From Gavia stellata (lineage: Eukaryota; Chordata; Aves; Gaviiformes; Gaviidae), in the NCBI RefSeq assembly GCF_030936135.1, contig NC_082595.1:18303930-18367929 (forward strand): 64,000 nucleotides of DNA, in the 5' to 3' direction. Made by a program: the position numbers and the translations under genes. Below, piece after piece: positions 13,330 through 26,134 of the stretch. Each line of letters starts with the position of its first letter. Positions within the stretch are counted from its first letter, which is position 1. The notes below the pieces were generated by a model. It made no database searches and had not been told where the DNA came from. It saw only the letters and a list, made by a program, of their open reading frames with translations.

Positions 13330-14308
13330 GTAGGACGGGAAGGCGGCAGCTGGCTGCCGGGGGGTGGAGTGGGGCGGCTGGGGCGAGCCGAAGGGCGTCC
13401 CGTGGGCCTGCGTGCGGCGGGGTCGCCTGAAGGCAAAAGGGAGCGGGCAGTGAGCGTCTGTCCCCGCCGCCACAAGAGGCCCTGCCGGCTTATGAGAGCT
13501 GAGGGGTTTGGTTTGTACGTGGTTGGGTGCGGAGGGGAAAGCTACAGCCCTGCACTGTTCTCCGAAGCCTTAAGAAGTTAATAAAATGACGAAGTACAGG
13601 AGCTTAGACTGGAACTATTGGGGGAGGGGGCGAGGAACTTGTTTCCTGCCTAGTTGTTAGAGGAAGGCTCCACAGAAAAAGCATTTGATGCTGGTCACTG
13701 GGTTTATGCAGTGCAACACTGTTCTGAACGTTGGTGGGGAACGTGTAACTCCCAGTATTTAGCTGTCCTGGCAAGGGATAATAAAGATAATGAAAGCGTT
13801 CCTCGGAAATCATGCATTTAGGTCTCTTCATTGTCTTGTTGTTGTAAACCAGCTCTACACATTCTGTCATAGTCTTTCCTAATACATTCTTCCAGGTTTT
13901 TTGGAGGGGGTTGCAACGGGGGCTATGCTTTGTTTTTTATAACAGCTCAGATATTAAAGAGGTTTAGTAAGCAAATTATATCAAAGAGGGTATGTTTCTG
14001 TTTCAAATCTTATTGTAGTGTTTACATGGTAACAAACAGGATAGTGTTAGTATGTGCTTGTTTTGTTGTATAATAGCTGAAGGAGGATCTGCTCATGTAT
14101 TAAGGGCTTTTGAAGTAGGCAGAACTATTCTAGTTTGCTATGTTGTTTTGACATACTGATTAGCCATGGTATACAATGCAATTCTGAAATTTGTGTGAAG
14201 TTTTTCTTCAGGCAGTTACAGGTGCTAAGCTTACGTAAGTGTTATACCTAAGGGCTATGCTGTTCTACAGGTAAAATTATTGTGTTAATTCATATCCATG
14301 CTTATTAG
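13330..14308 (+). other. KIF6: KIF6 intron 1
   Basis: A phase-0 intron of 979 bases with donor GTAGGA and acceptor TTATTAG. Its first about 170 bases are the tail of the CpG island. The rest is ordinary unique-looking sequence with no recognised repeat. Confidence 0.85.
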
Positions 14309-14418
14309 ATTTATTCAGTCGATGATGATGAGAGATCTCTGTCCAGTCTGGAGATTATCGTGCCACGTGATTTAGCAGATGGGTTCGTCAATAATAAACG
14401 AGAGAGCTACAAGTTCAA
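14309..14418 (+). CDS. KIF6: KIF6 coding exon 2 (residues 23-59)
   Basis: Begins ATT TAT TCA after the acceptor CTTATTAG and runs to the first two bases of a Lys codon (residue 59) before the donor GTAAGT at 14419. It encodes IYSVDDDERS, then VPRDLADGFVNNKRESYKF. The latter is a KIF6 hallmark, containing the second motor strand and the turn that leads into the YKFxxIFD strand. The acidic DDDER part lies in the early loop of the motor, where sequence usually varies between species. The exon is too short to stand out as an open reading frame and was found from the protein match and splice sites. Frame and phase agree with exons 1 and 3. Confidence 0.92.
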
Positions 14419-17400
14419 GTAAGTAAAAGCCTTAGCTTTGTGTCTTTTGCCTTTAGTGATGGATATCACCGTGTAGTGATACAGATCTATAGAATCTGGA
14501 AAAGCCTATTCTTAAAATCAAGCTTTGGTATAGATAGGTTTATTTTTATACAACTCCATTACCAAGAGGAATACTCCAGCATAGTATGGTCTGCCCTTGA
14601 ACGAGTGTGATAGCATTTGATAAAGTTGTGGGGGTTTTTCTATCCATTGCAAGTCATTATACATTTCTAAGTCTCATCTCAAAGACTGCATCTTCATTTA
14701 TCAGTTCTTCCATTTTTACAGCTTGTTTTGCATTTGAGTATGAAAATTGAATGCAGGACTGTGTGTTCTCTTGTGATCTAATGAGTTGGCATAGGCTGGC
14801 TAAAGATGTCTTGATGTAAAACAGTCTGTTTAGAAACTGTGTTTCAGACATAACCAAAACACGGTAAAGAAAAACAGAGATTGTTGAAAGAAACAAAACC
14901 AGGGTTGTAGAATGTAAATAGTTTTTAGAAATTAAAAATTAATACCAGCAATATCAATCAAATATTTTTATCTTTTCAACAGAAAACTCGGAGGCAACAT
15001 TTTAAAATTCTGATGACAAAGAAAGCTAGATGTATAACCACCTCTAATGACTAGGATGAGATTGTCATTTTCCAAGTTTAATAATCCTTATTTTGTATAA
15101 TACTAAATCAAATAAATTTGCTGCTCTATGCTATTAAAAAAGAGAGCCCCAGATAAACATCTGCAGCTCAGATTGATGTCATTTTACATCAGGTAAGGAA
15201 ATCTTCTGCTTGGGAAGAGAGGAGCTGCCCTCTCCAACTAGATTAATATGCAAAACTAGCTTAGGTTGCAGATGCCCAAGCCAGCTGTAATGAATGCTGA
15301 CATTTTTTTCTGACTTTATAATTTGTTAAAAAGTCTGTAGAGATGGATTTTGAGAAACATTATGTCTTATTATTCTTAAGCGAATGCAAAAATAATGCTA
15401 AGGAGCAAGTTGTCTATCCTGCTCGCCTCAAACATTATTCTCCTTTGTTCTTACTTTCTTGTATGGGAATCAAACACAATTGTTTGAATGACTTGACTGA
15501 TTAAGCGTTAACAGGATAGAATATATGCCTTTATACTTTGTGTATTGCAGTTGTCTGTGATGTTGTATACACCACATAATCCCTTGCAGTCCATGGTGCC
15601 TTTTTATATACCTGGTGTCTGTAGTGCCTTTCTATATACCCTGTGAAGTTCTATGTGAGTATACAGTTCCAGATATGAGGGACAACAGAGCAGGGCACAA
15701 GCAGCCCAGGAGGTTTCTGGAGTGTATTAATGACAACTTCCTAACATATGGTTAAAGAGCTGATGAGGGGAGAAGCTCTGCTGCACCTCATATTTGCAAA
15801 CATGGAAGAACTGATCAGGGATGTGAAACCTGGGAGTAGTCTTGGCTGCAGTGGCCATGAGATACTGAAGTTCAGCATCCTGAGAGAAGGAAGCAAGGCA
15901 AAAAGCAGGTTCACAACCCTGGACTTAGGAGAGCAGACTTTGGCCTATTCAGGGACCTGCTTGGAAGAATCCCATGAGACACAGACCTGGACAGAAGTCC
16001 AGGAGAGCTGGCTAATTTTCAAGGATCACCACCTCCAAGCTCAAGAACAGTCCATCCTGATGAGCAGGAAATCATGAAAAAGCAGCAGGAGGCCTGTGTG
16101 GATAAGCAAGCAGCTCCTGACTAAACGCAAACATAAAAAGGAAGGTGGGAGCAGGGTCAGGTGACCCAGGAAGACTCTGAGGAATGGGATCAGGGAAGTG
16201 CAGTGAGGAGTGTGGAAAATGAGCTGAGCTGCTGGGCTCAGAGGGTTGTTATCAGGGGTACAAAGTCCAGCTGGAGGACAGTCACTAGTAGTGTAATCAA
16301 CACTGCGATCCAATACTGTTTAGCACTAATGACCTGGGTGCTGGGACTGAGTGAAGCTTCAGCAAGTTCACAGACAATATGAAACTGGGAGGGATGGCTG
16401 ATGCACCAGCTAGTTGTGCTGCTGTTCAGAGGGACCTCAAGAAACTGGAGCAATGGGACAATAGCAATCTTACGAAGTTCAACAAAGTGAAATGCCGAGT
16501 CCTGCTCCTGGTGAGGAATAACCAGGACAGGCTCGGGGTTGACCTGGAGTCCTGGTAGACAAAAAGTTGAAGGTGAGTCAGCAATACACCATTTGCAGCA
16601 AAGAAAGCCAACAGCCTCTGGGCTGCATTAGATTAGGCAGAGTGTTGCCAGCAGGTAAAGGGAGTTGATCCTTCCCTTCTGGTCACCACCAGTGAGATGA
16701 CATCTGGAGTTCTGTGTCCAGTTCTGGGCTCCAGCAAAGGGATGCAACAATGATTAAGGGACTGGAGCATCTGACATATGAGGAGAGGCTGAGTGACCTG
16801 GGACTGTTAATCCTGGAGAAGGGAAGGCTCCAGGGGATCTTATCAATGTGTATAAACACCTGATGGGGAGCGAGGGAATAAAGAAGATGGAGCCAGATGC
16901 TTCTCAGTGGTGCTCAGTGACAGGACAAGAGTTAATGGGCACAAATTGGAATACAGGAAATATCAAAAAAACTTTTTTACTGTAGGGTGATCAAGTACTG
17001 GAACAGGTTGCCCAGAGAGGTTATGGAGCCTCTATGCATGGAGATACTCAAAACCTGACTGTACAGACCCCTGCTCTAGCTGACCCTCCTTTGAGCAGGG
17101 GGATTGGAGCAGATGGTCATTTCCAACCTGAAGTATTCTCTGATTCTCTGTAAAACAAATGCAGATATTTTATATAGGAAGTGACAAAACTTAGATTGAA
17201 TTAAATATCTCCTTGTGATTTACAGGAACTGTGCAGCAGAATGAAGGAAGCAGTTACAAAAAAATGTGAGCCTGGCTATACTGGTGGGATGCTGTATTTG
17301 GTTATAGTGTAATCTATTTATCCAGGTTTCAGTGTGGTGCCAGTTACAAACACTGATTCTCTTGATAGATTTAAAATACGGTTTATTTTTTTCTAAGCCA

Positions 17401-17635
17401 CATCATTTTATCAGAGGATTTTATTGTACACATCTTGTCAAAGCAGCACTGTGTACAGCCTATTTATGTACAATAGCACAACAGCACGCTGTAGTTAAGA
17501 CTACAGGGAAAACATTGTGCTAAGTTATGTAAGCCTTATGATGTAAACATTGACTATTACAAACACAAACAAAAATGTATGAATCAAGTAGTGTTTTAAG
17601 ATTCTGAGCAATTATTATTTGCTTAATATTTTCAG
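14419..17635 (+). other. KIF6: KIF6 intron 2
   Basis: A phase-2 intron of 3217 bases, donor GTAAGT. Its middle is occupied by a sense-orientation CR1 retrotransposon remnant (about 15675-17155). The rest shows no gene or recognised repeat. Confidence 0.85.
15675..17155 (+). mobile_element. CR1 LINE remnant with internal deletion
   Basis: The left half (about 15675-16190) carries the CR1 ORF2 segment between endonuclease and reverse transcriptase, still open at 15748-16077, with words such as FANMEELIRDVKPGSSLGC and SWLIFKDHHLQAQEQSIL. Near 16190-16210 the sequence jumps to the late reverse-transcriptase part (about 16230 onward, with a degraded KFTDNMKLGG motif). Most of the polymerase region between is therefore missing. 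It then runs through the CR1 3' region (GGACTGGAGCATCTGACATA at about 16758, GGAACAGGTTGCCCAGAGAG at 16999) to a 3' end with the CTGATTCTCTG tail at about 17140-17152. Many substitutions, several stops and no complete domain make it inactive. It lies in the same direction as KIF6. Confidence 0.88.
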
Positions 17636-17710
17636 ATTTCAGAAAATTTTTGATCAAGAGGCAAAACAAGATGTGGTTTTTGACAGCATTGCCAAACCAG
17701 TAGCAGAATG
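17636..17710 (+). CDS. KIF6: KIF6 coding exon 3 (residues 59-84)
   Basis: After the acceptor TTTTCAG the first base completes Lys59, followed by FQKIFDQEAKQDVVFDSIAK and PVAE. The first two bases (TG) of the Cys84 codon precede the donor GTACGT at 17711. FQKIFDQ..Q..VFDSIAKPV is the conserved motor stretch before the ATP-binding loop; in other kinesins it reads F-D-x-V-F followed by the V-x-x-V-L-x-G-Y-N helix. A second AG (17641-17642) lies seven bases into the exon; using it would shift the frame, so the first AG is chosen. The exon is 75 bases. Confidence 0.9.
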
Positions 17711-20700
17711 GTACGTTGTTGATCTTGCGAGTAATCGGGGTAACACAGCATCAAAAATAGCTTTCATTGTATTACTTGGAGGAGAGCTGGCAATTGTTAG
17801 TCTCGCTGTTGTAAAAGTGGATTGATGTTTTAATTTTCTAAATACTGACATGTCCGAACCTAGGAGATATGCAACAATCCCCTGAGAATTTTATGTATGG
17901 TAAGGTTCCATTATTAACTCCTAAAATAGCACTGCTACTGTTGCCCCATTTTTTGCATAGGCATAGAAATCCATGTCTAATTAGTTTTCTGTCTATAATA
18001 TAAGCTCACCTCATTTCATTAGAAAAGTATTCCCTATATAGTTCAATGAAGGGGTAAACCTAACGAAAATCTTATCCCCCTGTTTAGTTTTCATTAAGTT
18101 AGGGACACGCATGAATTAAGACCTGTGGAGATATTCTCAAATTTTGCTCTTGTTATTTTTGTCTCAATGTGTAGGGCAGTGATTTTGGCACTGTTTTTGT
18201 TTTTCTCCTCCATATAATAATCAAACAATGCTCATATTTTAGAGTTTGCAAAGGCAAGCATTTGAGACTGATGTAGAAGTCCCCTTTATTCATTGCGTGG
18301 ATTGAATGCCACTCTGAACCTGGTGGATTTTCCAATATGCTGTTCTCTTTGCTCAGCTTATGCCCACGTTGCTGAAGTAAGTTAGTACTGGTTTTAGTGG
18401 GGTAGAAAATCCCACACTGGAGGAAGCAGAATTTCTGCATAGTGTTTGTTTATCAAACTTACTGCTCAGAATCCAAACTTGCAGTGAGTTGGACAGTATT
18501 ACTTTAGTTACCAACTTTTTTCATTCATTGTCTGACCCATTCATTGATTTAAGCTATGATTCTGCAAGTTACTCTTCAGCCTATTGCACTGCCACATGTT
18601 TTGCACTCTAGGAAAACAGACATCCTCAGTTGGACACTCAGTCTTTCTCAAATTGTTACTTGGAAGTAAAAATATACCTAGCTCTTTACAATTTCGTTTT
18701 CTCGATTTTCCCCTCTATTTTCTTCTTAAAAGTCCCACATAAAGCAGGAGCGTAATTGACTGTGAAAATGAAGAGCCAGTGAAATTGAAACTTCACTAGA
18801 ATAAGTTAAATATGCTTTAAAAAAAATTTGTTACATTCTTTTTTCACCCAAAAGGGATTTCTTTGCTTATCTGACTTTATAATATATAGCTTCCTGTTAA
18901 CTCATTTACTTAACTTTAAATATTTCTGAGTTTACTGGTGACTGCAGACAAAACCTTCTGTATCTTATTTGACTGTGCTTGGAAAGAGCAGGGTTAAAAC
19001 TCTCGTTGTTACATCCTATGGATTGAATTACCCTCAACAAAAACTCAGAGTAGCAAAGCTAACTAGCAACAGACTGACTGATTTTTTTTTTTTTTTTCCT
19101 TTGGAGTGTTTTACTAGAATATGGAAAGGTTTTCCAGTTGAATAAATCACCTATACAGTACTCTAATAAACAGGAAGTGGTATTGTTTTCCCTTGTTTCA
19201 GTGTTGGCTGATACAAGATTTTTATACATTGATTTGCTCCATTATGTAGTGTTTAGTTTTGATTTTTAGATATTTTTACAAGCTATTAAAATGCTATTAA
19301 AATCAGTGGTGTTTAGGCATACAATTATCTCCGAATAGCTGAGCCTTCAACACTAAAATTGATTTATAAAATCATTCTTAACTGAGTCAAGACTATTTTC
19401 ATTCTGAGTGTTATAACATGTTAAAGCTTGTATTCTAATTGATGTTTTTATTGTTACTGATAATATTGAAGGATAATTTTGCTTGTGTTTTTATGGTAGA
19501 GTAGGCAATACCTGAAGTATGTTCATGTTTCTCATCCTCTTCCTTCGTTTTTACCTTTTCTTGGGCAAAAATACGTATTTCAAAATGTCTTCATAGTCAC
19601 GAGGCTCCTTAGTTAATGGAATCCTTAACTGTGCCTGAAATTTTTTTCACCCTATAGTTAATGACTCAATTTTTCTTTCCATTGTGGGACAGTAAGAATT
19701 GCCCTGTTGCTCTGAAAGACCAGTCTTTCATAGCAAAATGTTCTTCACTATTTGTTTCTTTCTAAGTCAACGTTATCTTGAAGGGAAAAACTGTTGAAAA
19801 TGCACTCATTTCTATTGGAGTCACTTTACTAAGGGAACAGTTTTTGTCTATTGCTAGGGAAAAGAAAGTAGCAGGAAAGTATCAACGAAATAGTTCAGTA
19901 ACATTTTGAGGCTCTTTGCCATGCATATTTACAGTCATGAGAAAATTCAGTTAGACTTGAATACTCAGAAAAAAAATCTTGGGCATTGTTTAAACTAAAA
20001 ACAGCAATGCAGTGTTCAGGATTCTAAAATCTTTCTAGTTTGTGCTTGGATGGATGGAAGTTGGATGCAACTTTCTTTTTTCTTTTTTTTTTCTTTTTAA
20101 GTGTGCTTTCTTTGATGTTGGGCCACTACTTTCTCTCTTTAAGGCCAGTGTGTAACTGGCCATTTCGCCTGTGGTTTCAGAGGCACCAGACATTAGTTCA
20201 TTTAACTTGCTTCTTCAGTCAAAAGTGCCAGCCTCTGCAAACCATTATAACCATGTGATTTGCTTGTTTTTTTTTTTTATTGTTGCTTTGTTAATGCTTA
20301 AGTCCTCCCTTACTTGATTTCTTTTTATTATTAATTTGTGCTTTTCCCTTTTCCTTTTAATTTTAATTATATATTCCTGATTATTTTTTTTGGGGGGGGG
20401 CAGAGACAGCTTGATCTTTAAGAAGCAGCACTAACTCTATTACTCTATCAAAAAATAGAGAAATAAATAACATCCTTCTTTTACAGTTTGCTAACAATTA
20501 AGCATTGCTTTGGGCTAACAACAGAACAAGGTTACTCTTATAATGCTTCAAATATTAGTGTTATGATGATGAATGCAATCAGAAATTAGGTAGAAAATCT
20601 TAGTACTTTGGAATTAGTTTCGTTTTCAGTTCTAGTATGGCCAGTGTTTTGTCTTGATTTATTAAAGAATAACATTGAAAATATTTTCTTTTCAGATGTA

Positions 20701-21331
20701 TCATGCAAATAAGAAACAGCTCAGCTGTTTATAAACCTAATGGCAATCACCTATGTTTTTTTGAAAGATCTGATAGCCTCCAGGATAATACTCCCACTAC
20801 CATTTTAGTTTCTTTTGGTGTGCTGTGTTTATCCTAAGAATTAGCATCTGTAATATACAAACTACTTCCCTTTACTCTTTTCTGTTTTTTTTCTGCTGCT
20901 TATTCTTACGGAAAATACAGTCAAAATATTTTGCAGAACAGCATCATTATAACGTTGACTGTATTTTGTAATGTCTCTCTTTCCAGTTTTAGAAAATATT
21001 TCACCAGTAACTGAAAATACTTGGAAAACATATTTACATCATTAGATTGCCTTGTAATACAAAGCCACAGGCTGTAGACTAAACATCCTAAGAGGATATT
21101 TCTAGCTTTTCTGAATATACTCATAGAAATCCAGTGACCATCGTTTGCTTTTCTGCTGCTATTTTTTTTTCTTCCTGTTTAAGTCTGTGAATAAGATGAT
21201 ATAATAGAAGTATTTGGACCTGCTGTTTTGTGGTTTGTTTGGGTTTTGGGTTTTTTTTCTCTCTCACTAACAACTCAGGGATTTGTCTTTTACTATGTAT
21301 TCAAGGAAAATAAAATATCTACAAGTTTCTT

Positions 21332-21357
21332 CAAACTAATGAAATTTCATTAGTTTG
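21332..21357. repeat. Perfect 26-bp palindrome
   Basis: The left arm CAAACTAATGAAA is followed directly by its exact reverse complement TTTCATTAGTTTG, with no spacer. The symmetry stops at the next base on both sides. Function is unknown. Confidence 0.9.
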
Positions 21358-24204
21358 TAAAGGGATGCTAATTTTCTCTTAGATTGCTCTCCTTTTGACC
21401 ATCTAAGCTAGAGTAATGCTGAATGTGCTTTACTTTCACTGGCTTCGATAGGATTGTGGATTAATAATTGCTCTGAAATCTGAATCATTAGACAAGAAAT
21501 TGCTTGAAACATGAAAACTGACTTAGTTTACAAGGCTGTGTAATAAAGAAATTGTTTATTACAAAAAAAAGGTTCCAAATAAATTATGACCTCTGTTTTC
21601 AAACATCATAGAGTAAAAGAAATTGAGATATTCTTAAAAACTTTATATTCTTATTTCTGAATTTTTTATGGTTCTTCATTACTTTTAAATCTCATTATTA
21701 GGAACAGATAAAAGTCATAACTTTATATCTTTTTACAGCAAAAGGAATGTTTCTTTTTTATTTTGATGGAATCCCTTATCATATACAATACGTTAGTATA
21801 ATTTTCTCCTAACAAGACGAATGTGGAATTAGTGGGGCTATTCCTTTGATAGTACTTAATCTGCAGACTTTGTCATGCTTTGAAATGTGATGCAATTTGT
21901 ATTTTCCTTGTGATGTTGACCTTAAATTGTGAAAAAATAAAAATCCACATATCTGAAATCTTACAACAATTTGATTTTACATAGGAAAATACGTAGCTCT
22001 TTTAGCTTTGTCATGGGTCTTTCAGAACCTCCTTAATTTCAATTCTTGTATGAAGTTATTATGCAAACTTTGGCTTCATGCAAATGTTTGGCTTTTGGGG
22101 AAAAGATCTTTATTGTGCAACTGGAATTCCAAATTGTTTTTTTAGTTCACTTTATTTTTGTATAATTTGAAATACAAGGTCTTTTTTTTGAGTATTTAAC
22201 AGTATAATTAAACATGTGCATCATGTTAGATGTGTAAAATAGTTTTAATAACATTAGTTGTAAGAGTACAAACTGCCTTCACGAAAATTTCAAACTACAA
22301 CAGCAGAAAATATATGTGACAGGAGAACAGAAAAGTAAAAGTCAGTCATGATTATTTATTCGTTATGTAATAGCCAGAACCCTCCATTAAATTGGTTATT
22401 TGTTGTTTTGCATGTCAAAAAACTTAAGACCTATTTTCCACTCTAAAGAAATTACACCTCAAAAGAAGTGTATAGAACTCATCCTTTTGTGGGGTCAAAT
22501 AAAGCAGCTTTTTTAATGAGGTGACCTGGAACAGGTACAGGTTCCTTACCTGTATCTCTCTGCTTCAGTGAGTAAATAATCTGAATTAAGTTCCTTAAAA
22601 GGTGCACTAAACTATCATTCTTATTTGGACTCATGCCAAAAATCTTACTTATGTCTATGTATCTTCCTATACATGTGTCGCGTATAGGAAGCTGTTTCTC
22701 CACCCTTTTTATCCACATTCCCTTCCCTTCTGCCCCTCCTTTCTTTTTAGGCTTGTTTAGTGGAACTGCTACATGTTGCCTCTGTATTTGTAGATGCTGT
22801 TGGCTGGTACAGCAGGTTGCTGCATGCCCTAATAGCAAGGATTGTTTCCAACACCGTGAGCTCAATGAAGACTTGTACAGTTTTGGTACTGCAATGTCAA
22901 TATAAATGTCAACTCACTGAAGCTGTAATACACAAGGATTGAATGATTAAAATGTTGTAAGACCTTTGTGATACAAATCAATTACTTGTTTTTCATAGTC
23001 CTGGCAAAGTGACTCCCCAACCAGCTTAAAATCTCTTGGTATTATCAGCGTAATATAATATTTGCTACCATGATCAAAGCTGGCCTTTTTATGAAGACTT
23101 GTTAAATCTTCATGCTAATATGATTAAAATGAAGAATGTCTAGTAAAACAGCTATGCTCTAGTAGTGGAGGGGTTTTTTTCTGGAATTTTGTTAAGGTGT
23201 AAGCATCAGACCTGTAAGCATGTGGATATTCTAGAAAATAGTCCTTGTTAACTAATTAAATGATAAGCTTACATAAACAATTATCCCTTCTCATCTGGAT
23301 ACGTTTGTGACACAGTATGGGAAGTAGTGGCTTGGCTCACCTGCAGACAACCTTGCATCACAGCTGTATGATTGCTAATGTGGGTGATTTAGGTACAAAA
23401 GGCCTGTAGAATCTATATACAGTAAAGGACACATTTTTTTGGATGTCAGGTTGAAACAAATGTAGCTTAAAATTTCTCCTAAATTGAGAAATTGGAGCAG
23501 TAATGCTAGCAGTTCTTCCTGAAAGTGTGTACAATTATGAGGCAATAAAAAGTGAAAAGCTTTGTTAGTGATTAATCTCAAATGATTATTAGTTGCTTAT
23601 GTTTATTTTGACTTAAATTGCACAGTTTAGAATTGTTCAAGAAGGCTGCTTATTATAGGTTACAGTTTGATAGCTTTGATTCAGATTATCATTGTGTCAC
23701 TTATTTTCTGCAGTGCTTATGGTGGAATTCTAAATATATTTAGATATTTTAGTTAAAATAAGAAATTATATTACACCTTATTTTTTTTTAGGAAAGCCCT
23801 TTTGAATTTTCTAAGGAAACTTGCTTGCACTAAGCTCTCAAAAACACAGTTACATGCACATTTGGAAATCGGTGTTGTTTTTGAAAGATGAGGCATTCAT
23901 TACCAAATCAGATTTGTTCCATAAATCTGGCAAAGGCATAAAGAAAAAAATGTCATACTGAGATACTTTTATATATTTTAATTAAAAAAAACTTTAATCT
24001 GAGCTCCAAGTGATAGAAGATACCTAAATACTGAGTCTCTGTAAAGAAAAATCCTCCCTGAATACTTGTTTTCCAGATCCTGCAAATTAAGTTCTTCCTT
24101 CTTTTTATCTTAAATATGATGTCTGGGGGCTGTTTTTCCCAGGACTGTGTTGAATTTTTTTTTTTTTTTAAATAAGTGAAATTTAGTGAATTTCTGATAT
24201 AGAA

Positions 24205-25222
24205 AGAATCACAGAATCACAAAGGTTGGAAAAGACCTGTAAGAATATCAAGTCCAACCATCAACCAACAAACACCACCATGCCCATTAAACCATGTCCC
24301 ACAATGCCTCGTCCACACATTCCTTGAACACCTCCAGGGATGGTGACTCCATCACCTCTCAGGACAGCCTGTTCCAATGTTTGACCACTCTCTCAGTAAA
24401 GAACTTTTTCCTAATATCCAGCCTGAACCTCCCCTGGTGCAACTTGAGGCAGTTTCCTCTTGTCCTATCGCTTGTCACTTGGGAGAAGAGGCCAACACCC
24501 ATCTCTCTGCAACCTCCTTTCAGGTAATTGTAGAGAGCGATGAGGTCTCCCCTCAGCCTCCTCTTCTCCAGACTGAACAACCCCAGTTTCCTCAGCCGCT
24601 CCTCATAAGCCTTGTGCTCCAGACCCCTCACCAGCTTTGTCGCCCTTCTCTGGACACGCTCCAGCACCTCAATGTCCTTCTTGTAGTGAGGGATCCAAAA
24701 CTGAACACAGTATTTGAGGTGCAGCCTCACCGGTGCCGAGTACAGGGGCACGATCACTTCCCTGGTCCTGACCACACTATTTCTGATACAGGCCAGGATG
24801 CCGTTGGCCTTCTTGGCCCCCTGGGCACACTGCTGGCTCAGATTCAGCCGGCTGTCAATCAACACCTCTAGGTCCTTTTCTGCAAGGCAGCTTTCCAGCC
24901 ACTCGTCCCCAAGCCTGTAGGATTACATGGGGTTGTTGTGACCGAAGTACAGGACCCGGCACTTGGCCTTGTTGAACCTCATCCAATTGGCCTGGGCCCA
25001 TCGATCCAGCCTGTCCAGATCCCTCTGCAGAGCCTTCCTACCCTCGAGCAGATCAACACTCCCACCCAACTTGGTGTTGTCTGCAAACTTACTGAGGGAG
25101 CACTCAATCCCCTCATCCAGATCATCTATAAAGATATTAAACAAGACCTGTTCCAAAACTGAGCCCTGGGGGACTCCGCTTGTGACTGGCCGCCAACTGG
25201 ATTTCACTCCATTCACCACGAA
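24205..25222 (-). mobile_element. CR1 LINE, 5'-truncated, antisense to KIF6
   Basis: Read on the minus strand, this begins at about 25222 within the ORF2 reverse transcriptase and runs to the 3' end. It finishes with the (ATTCTGTG)-type tail, seen on the + strand as GAATCACAGAATCAC at 24206-24220. Minus-strand frames at 24923-25219 ([15 protein letters not shown], then [10 protein letters not shown] and [11 protein letters not shown]) and 24359-24865 ([11 protein letters not shown], then [20 protein letters not shown]) are motif B/C and thumb-region segments of CR1 reverse transcriptase. A stop near 24922 separates them. Motif C reads FADN where a polymerase needs FADD. It is very similar to the element at 56690-58095, so it belongs to the same, fairly young subfamily. 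It is truncated and inactive. Confidence 0.93.
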
Positions 25223-26134
25223 AGGAAAGTGATGGACACTGGTAAAATATTTCAGGACAGCAAGAACTGAAATGAGGAGAGGGCTGACAGTATCCCAAGA
25301 CCAAAGATATTGGTGTCTTCTGCTTTTTTCATTAGTCTAGTATTTTAATAGTTATTGAGTATTTGTTCCAACCACATGCCTTTATGTTACCAGTCATTTA
25401 AAATTAAGATATCAAAACTCAGGTTAAAATAATAATATGAAGCTAATAAAATCAAAGTAATTAATTTTTAAAGATGAAATTTGTTCCCAGGAATTTCTCT
25501 TATCTACAAATAAACACTCACAGATTTAGTCCTTACTTAATAAGGCCTTTTTTTTCCATTTAAATATTTAGACATATTTTATTTATTTACATTATAAACT
25601 TAGTAAAAACTTTTCACTTTGAACTTTTTCATTTTAAAACAAAACAATAATAAAAATTACAGATGGCTTAAGTGCATCTACTTAAATGGTCTTTTTAATC
25701 CTTTTGAAGACTGAGAAGTATGTCTTGCAATAGGAATTAAGTGTCAGAGCAAGCAAATCTTTTTGCTTAGACTTCATATTTATCATTGCTGTGATGGCTT
25801 TTGGTGTTGTGGATAGGTTTCATTTGCCAGCTGCTGAGACAAGATTTCCACATTTGTCTGTAATACCTGTCAATATCAAAAACTTGAGAATAAGGTTGTT
25901 ACTATTTCTTTGTCTTTTTCATAATGGAGTTTGGAGTAACACAAAAGGAGTCAGAGCACTGACTTCCCTGTGGAAGACTGTCATATTGGTGGTTATAACA
26001 CTGATGCATTGAGACTAGTCTGAAATAGGGCAGAGTTTTTAGCAGTTTCTAGCACATTTTCAGGGACTGATAAGGACTGTTTAGTTTTTCCTTATTCTGC
26101 TGATGATTCTATATGAATTATGCCTACTGCTAAC

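Larger units (their letters stand above)
12830..13480 (+). promoter_or_regulatory. KIF6: CpG-rich promoter region of KIF6
   Basis: GC content and CpG density rise sharply here against the AT-rich surroundings, peaking at about 13070-13430, and fall away after about 13500. The KIF6 start codon at 13264 lies inside the island, as expected for a CpG-island promoter without a TATA box. I see no convincing TATA box close to the ATG. The transcription start and 5' UTR cannot be placed without transcript data; an upstream non-coding exon is possible. The start codon context is good, with G at -3 and G at +4. Confidence 0.75.

Noticed and set aside
13330..13581. Open frame continuing from KIF6 exon 1 into intron 1
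   Set aside because: The kinesin match stops at the donor GTAGGA and resumes in frame at 14309; the extension is GC-rich low-complexity sequence.
15748..16077. 109-codon reading frame that looks like a separate gene
   Set aside because: It matches the CR1 ORF2 linker region and lies inside the CR1 remnant.
24359..24871. 164-codon + strand frame opposite the CR1
   Set aside because: It is the antisense shadow of the CR1 ORF2 frame on the minus strand.
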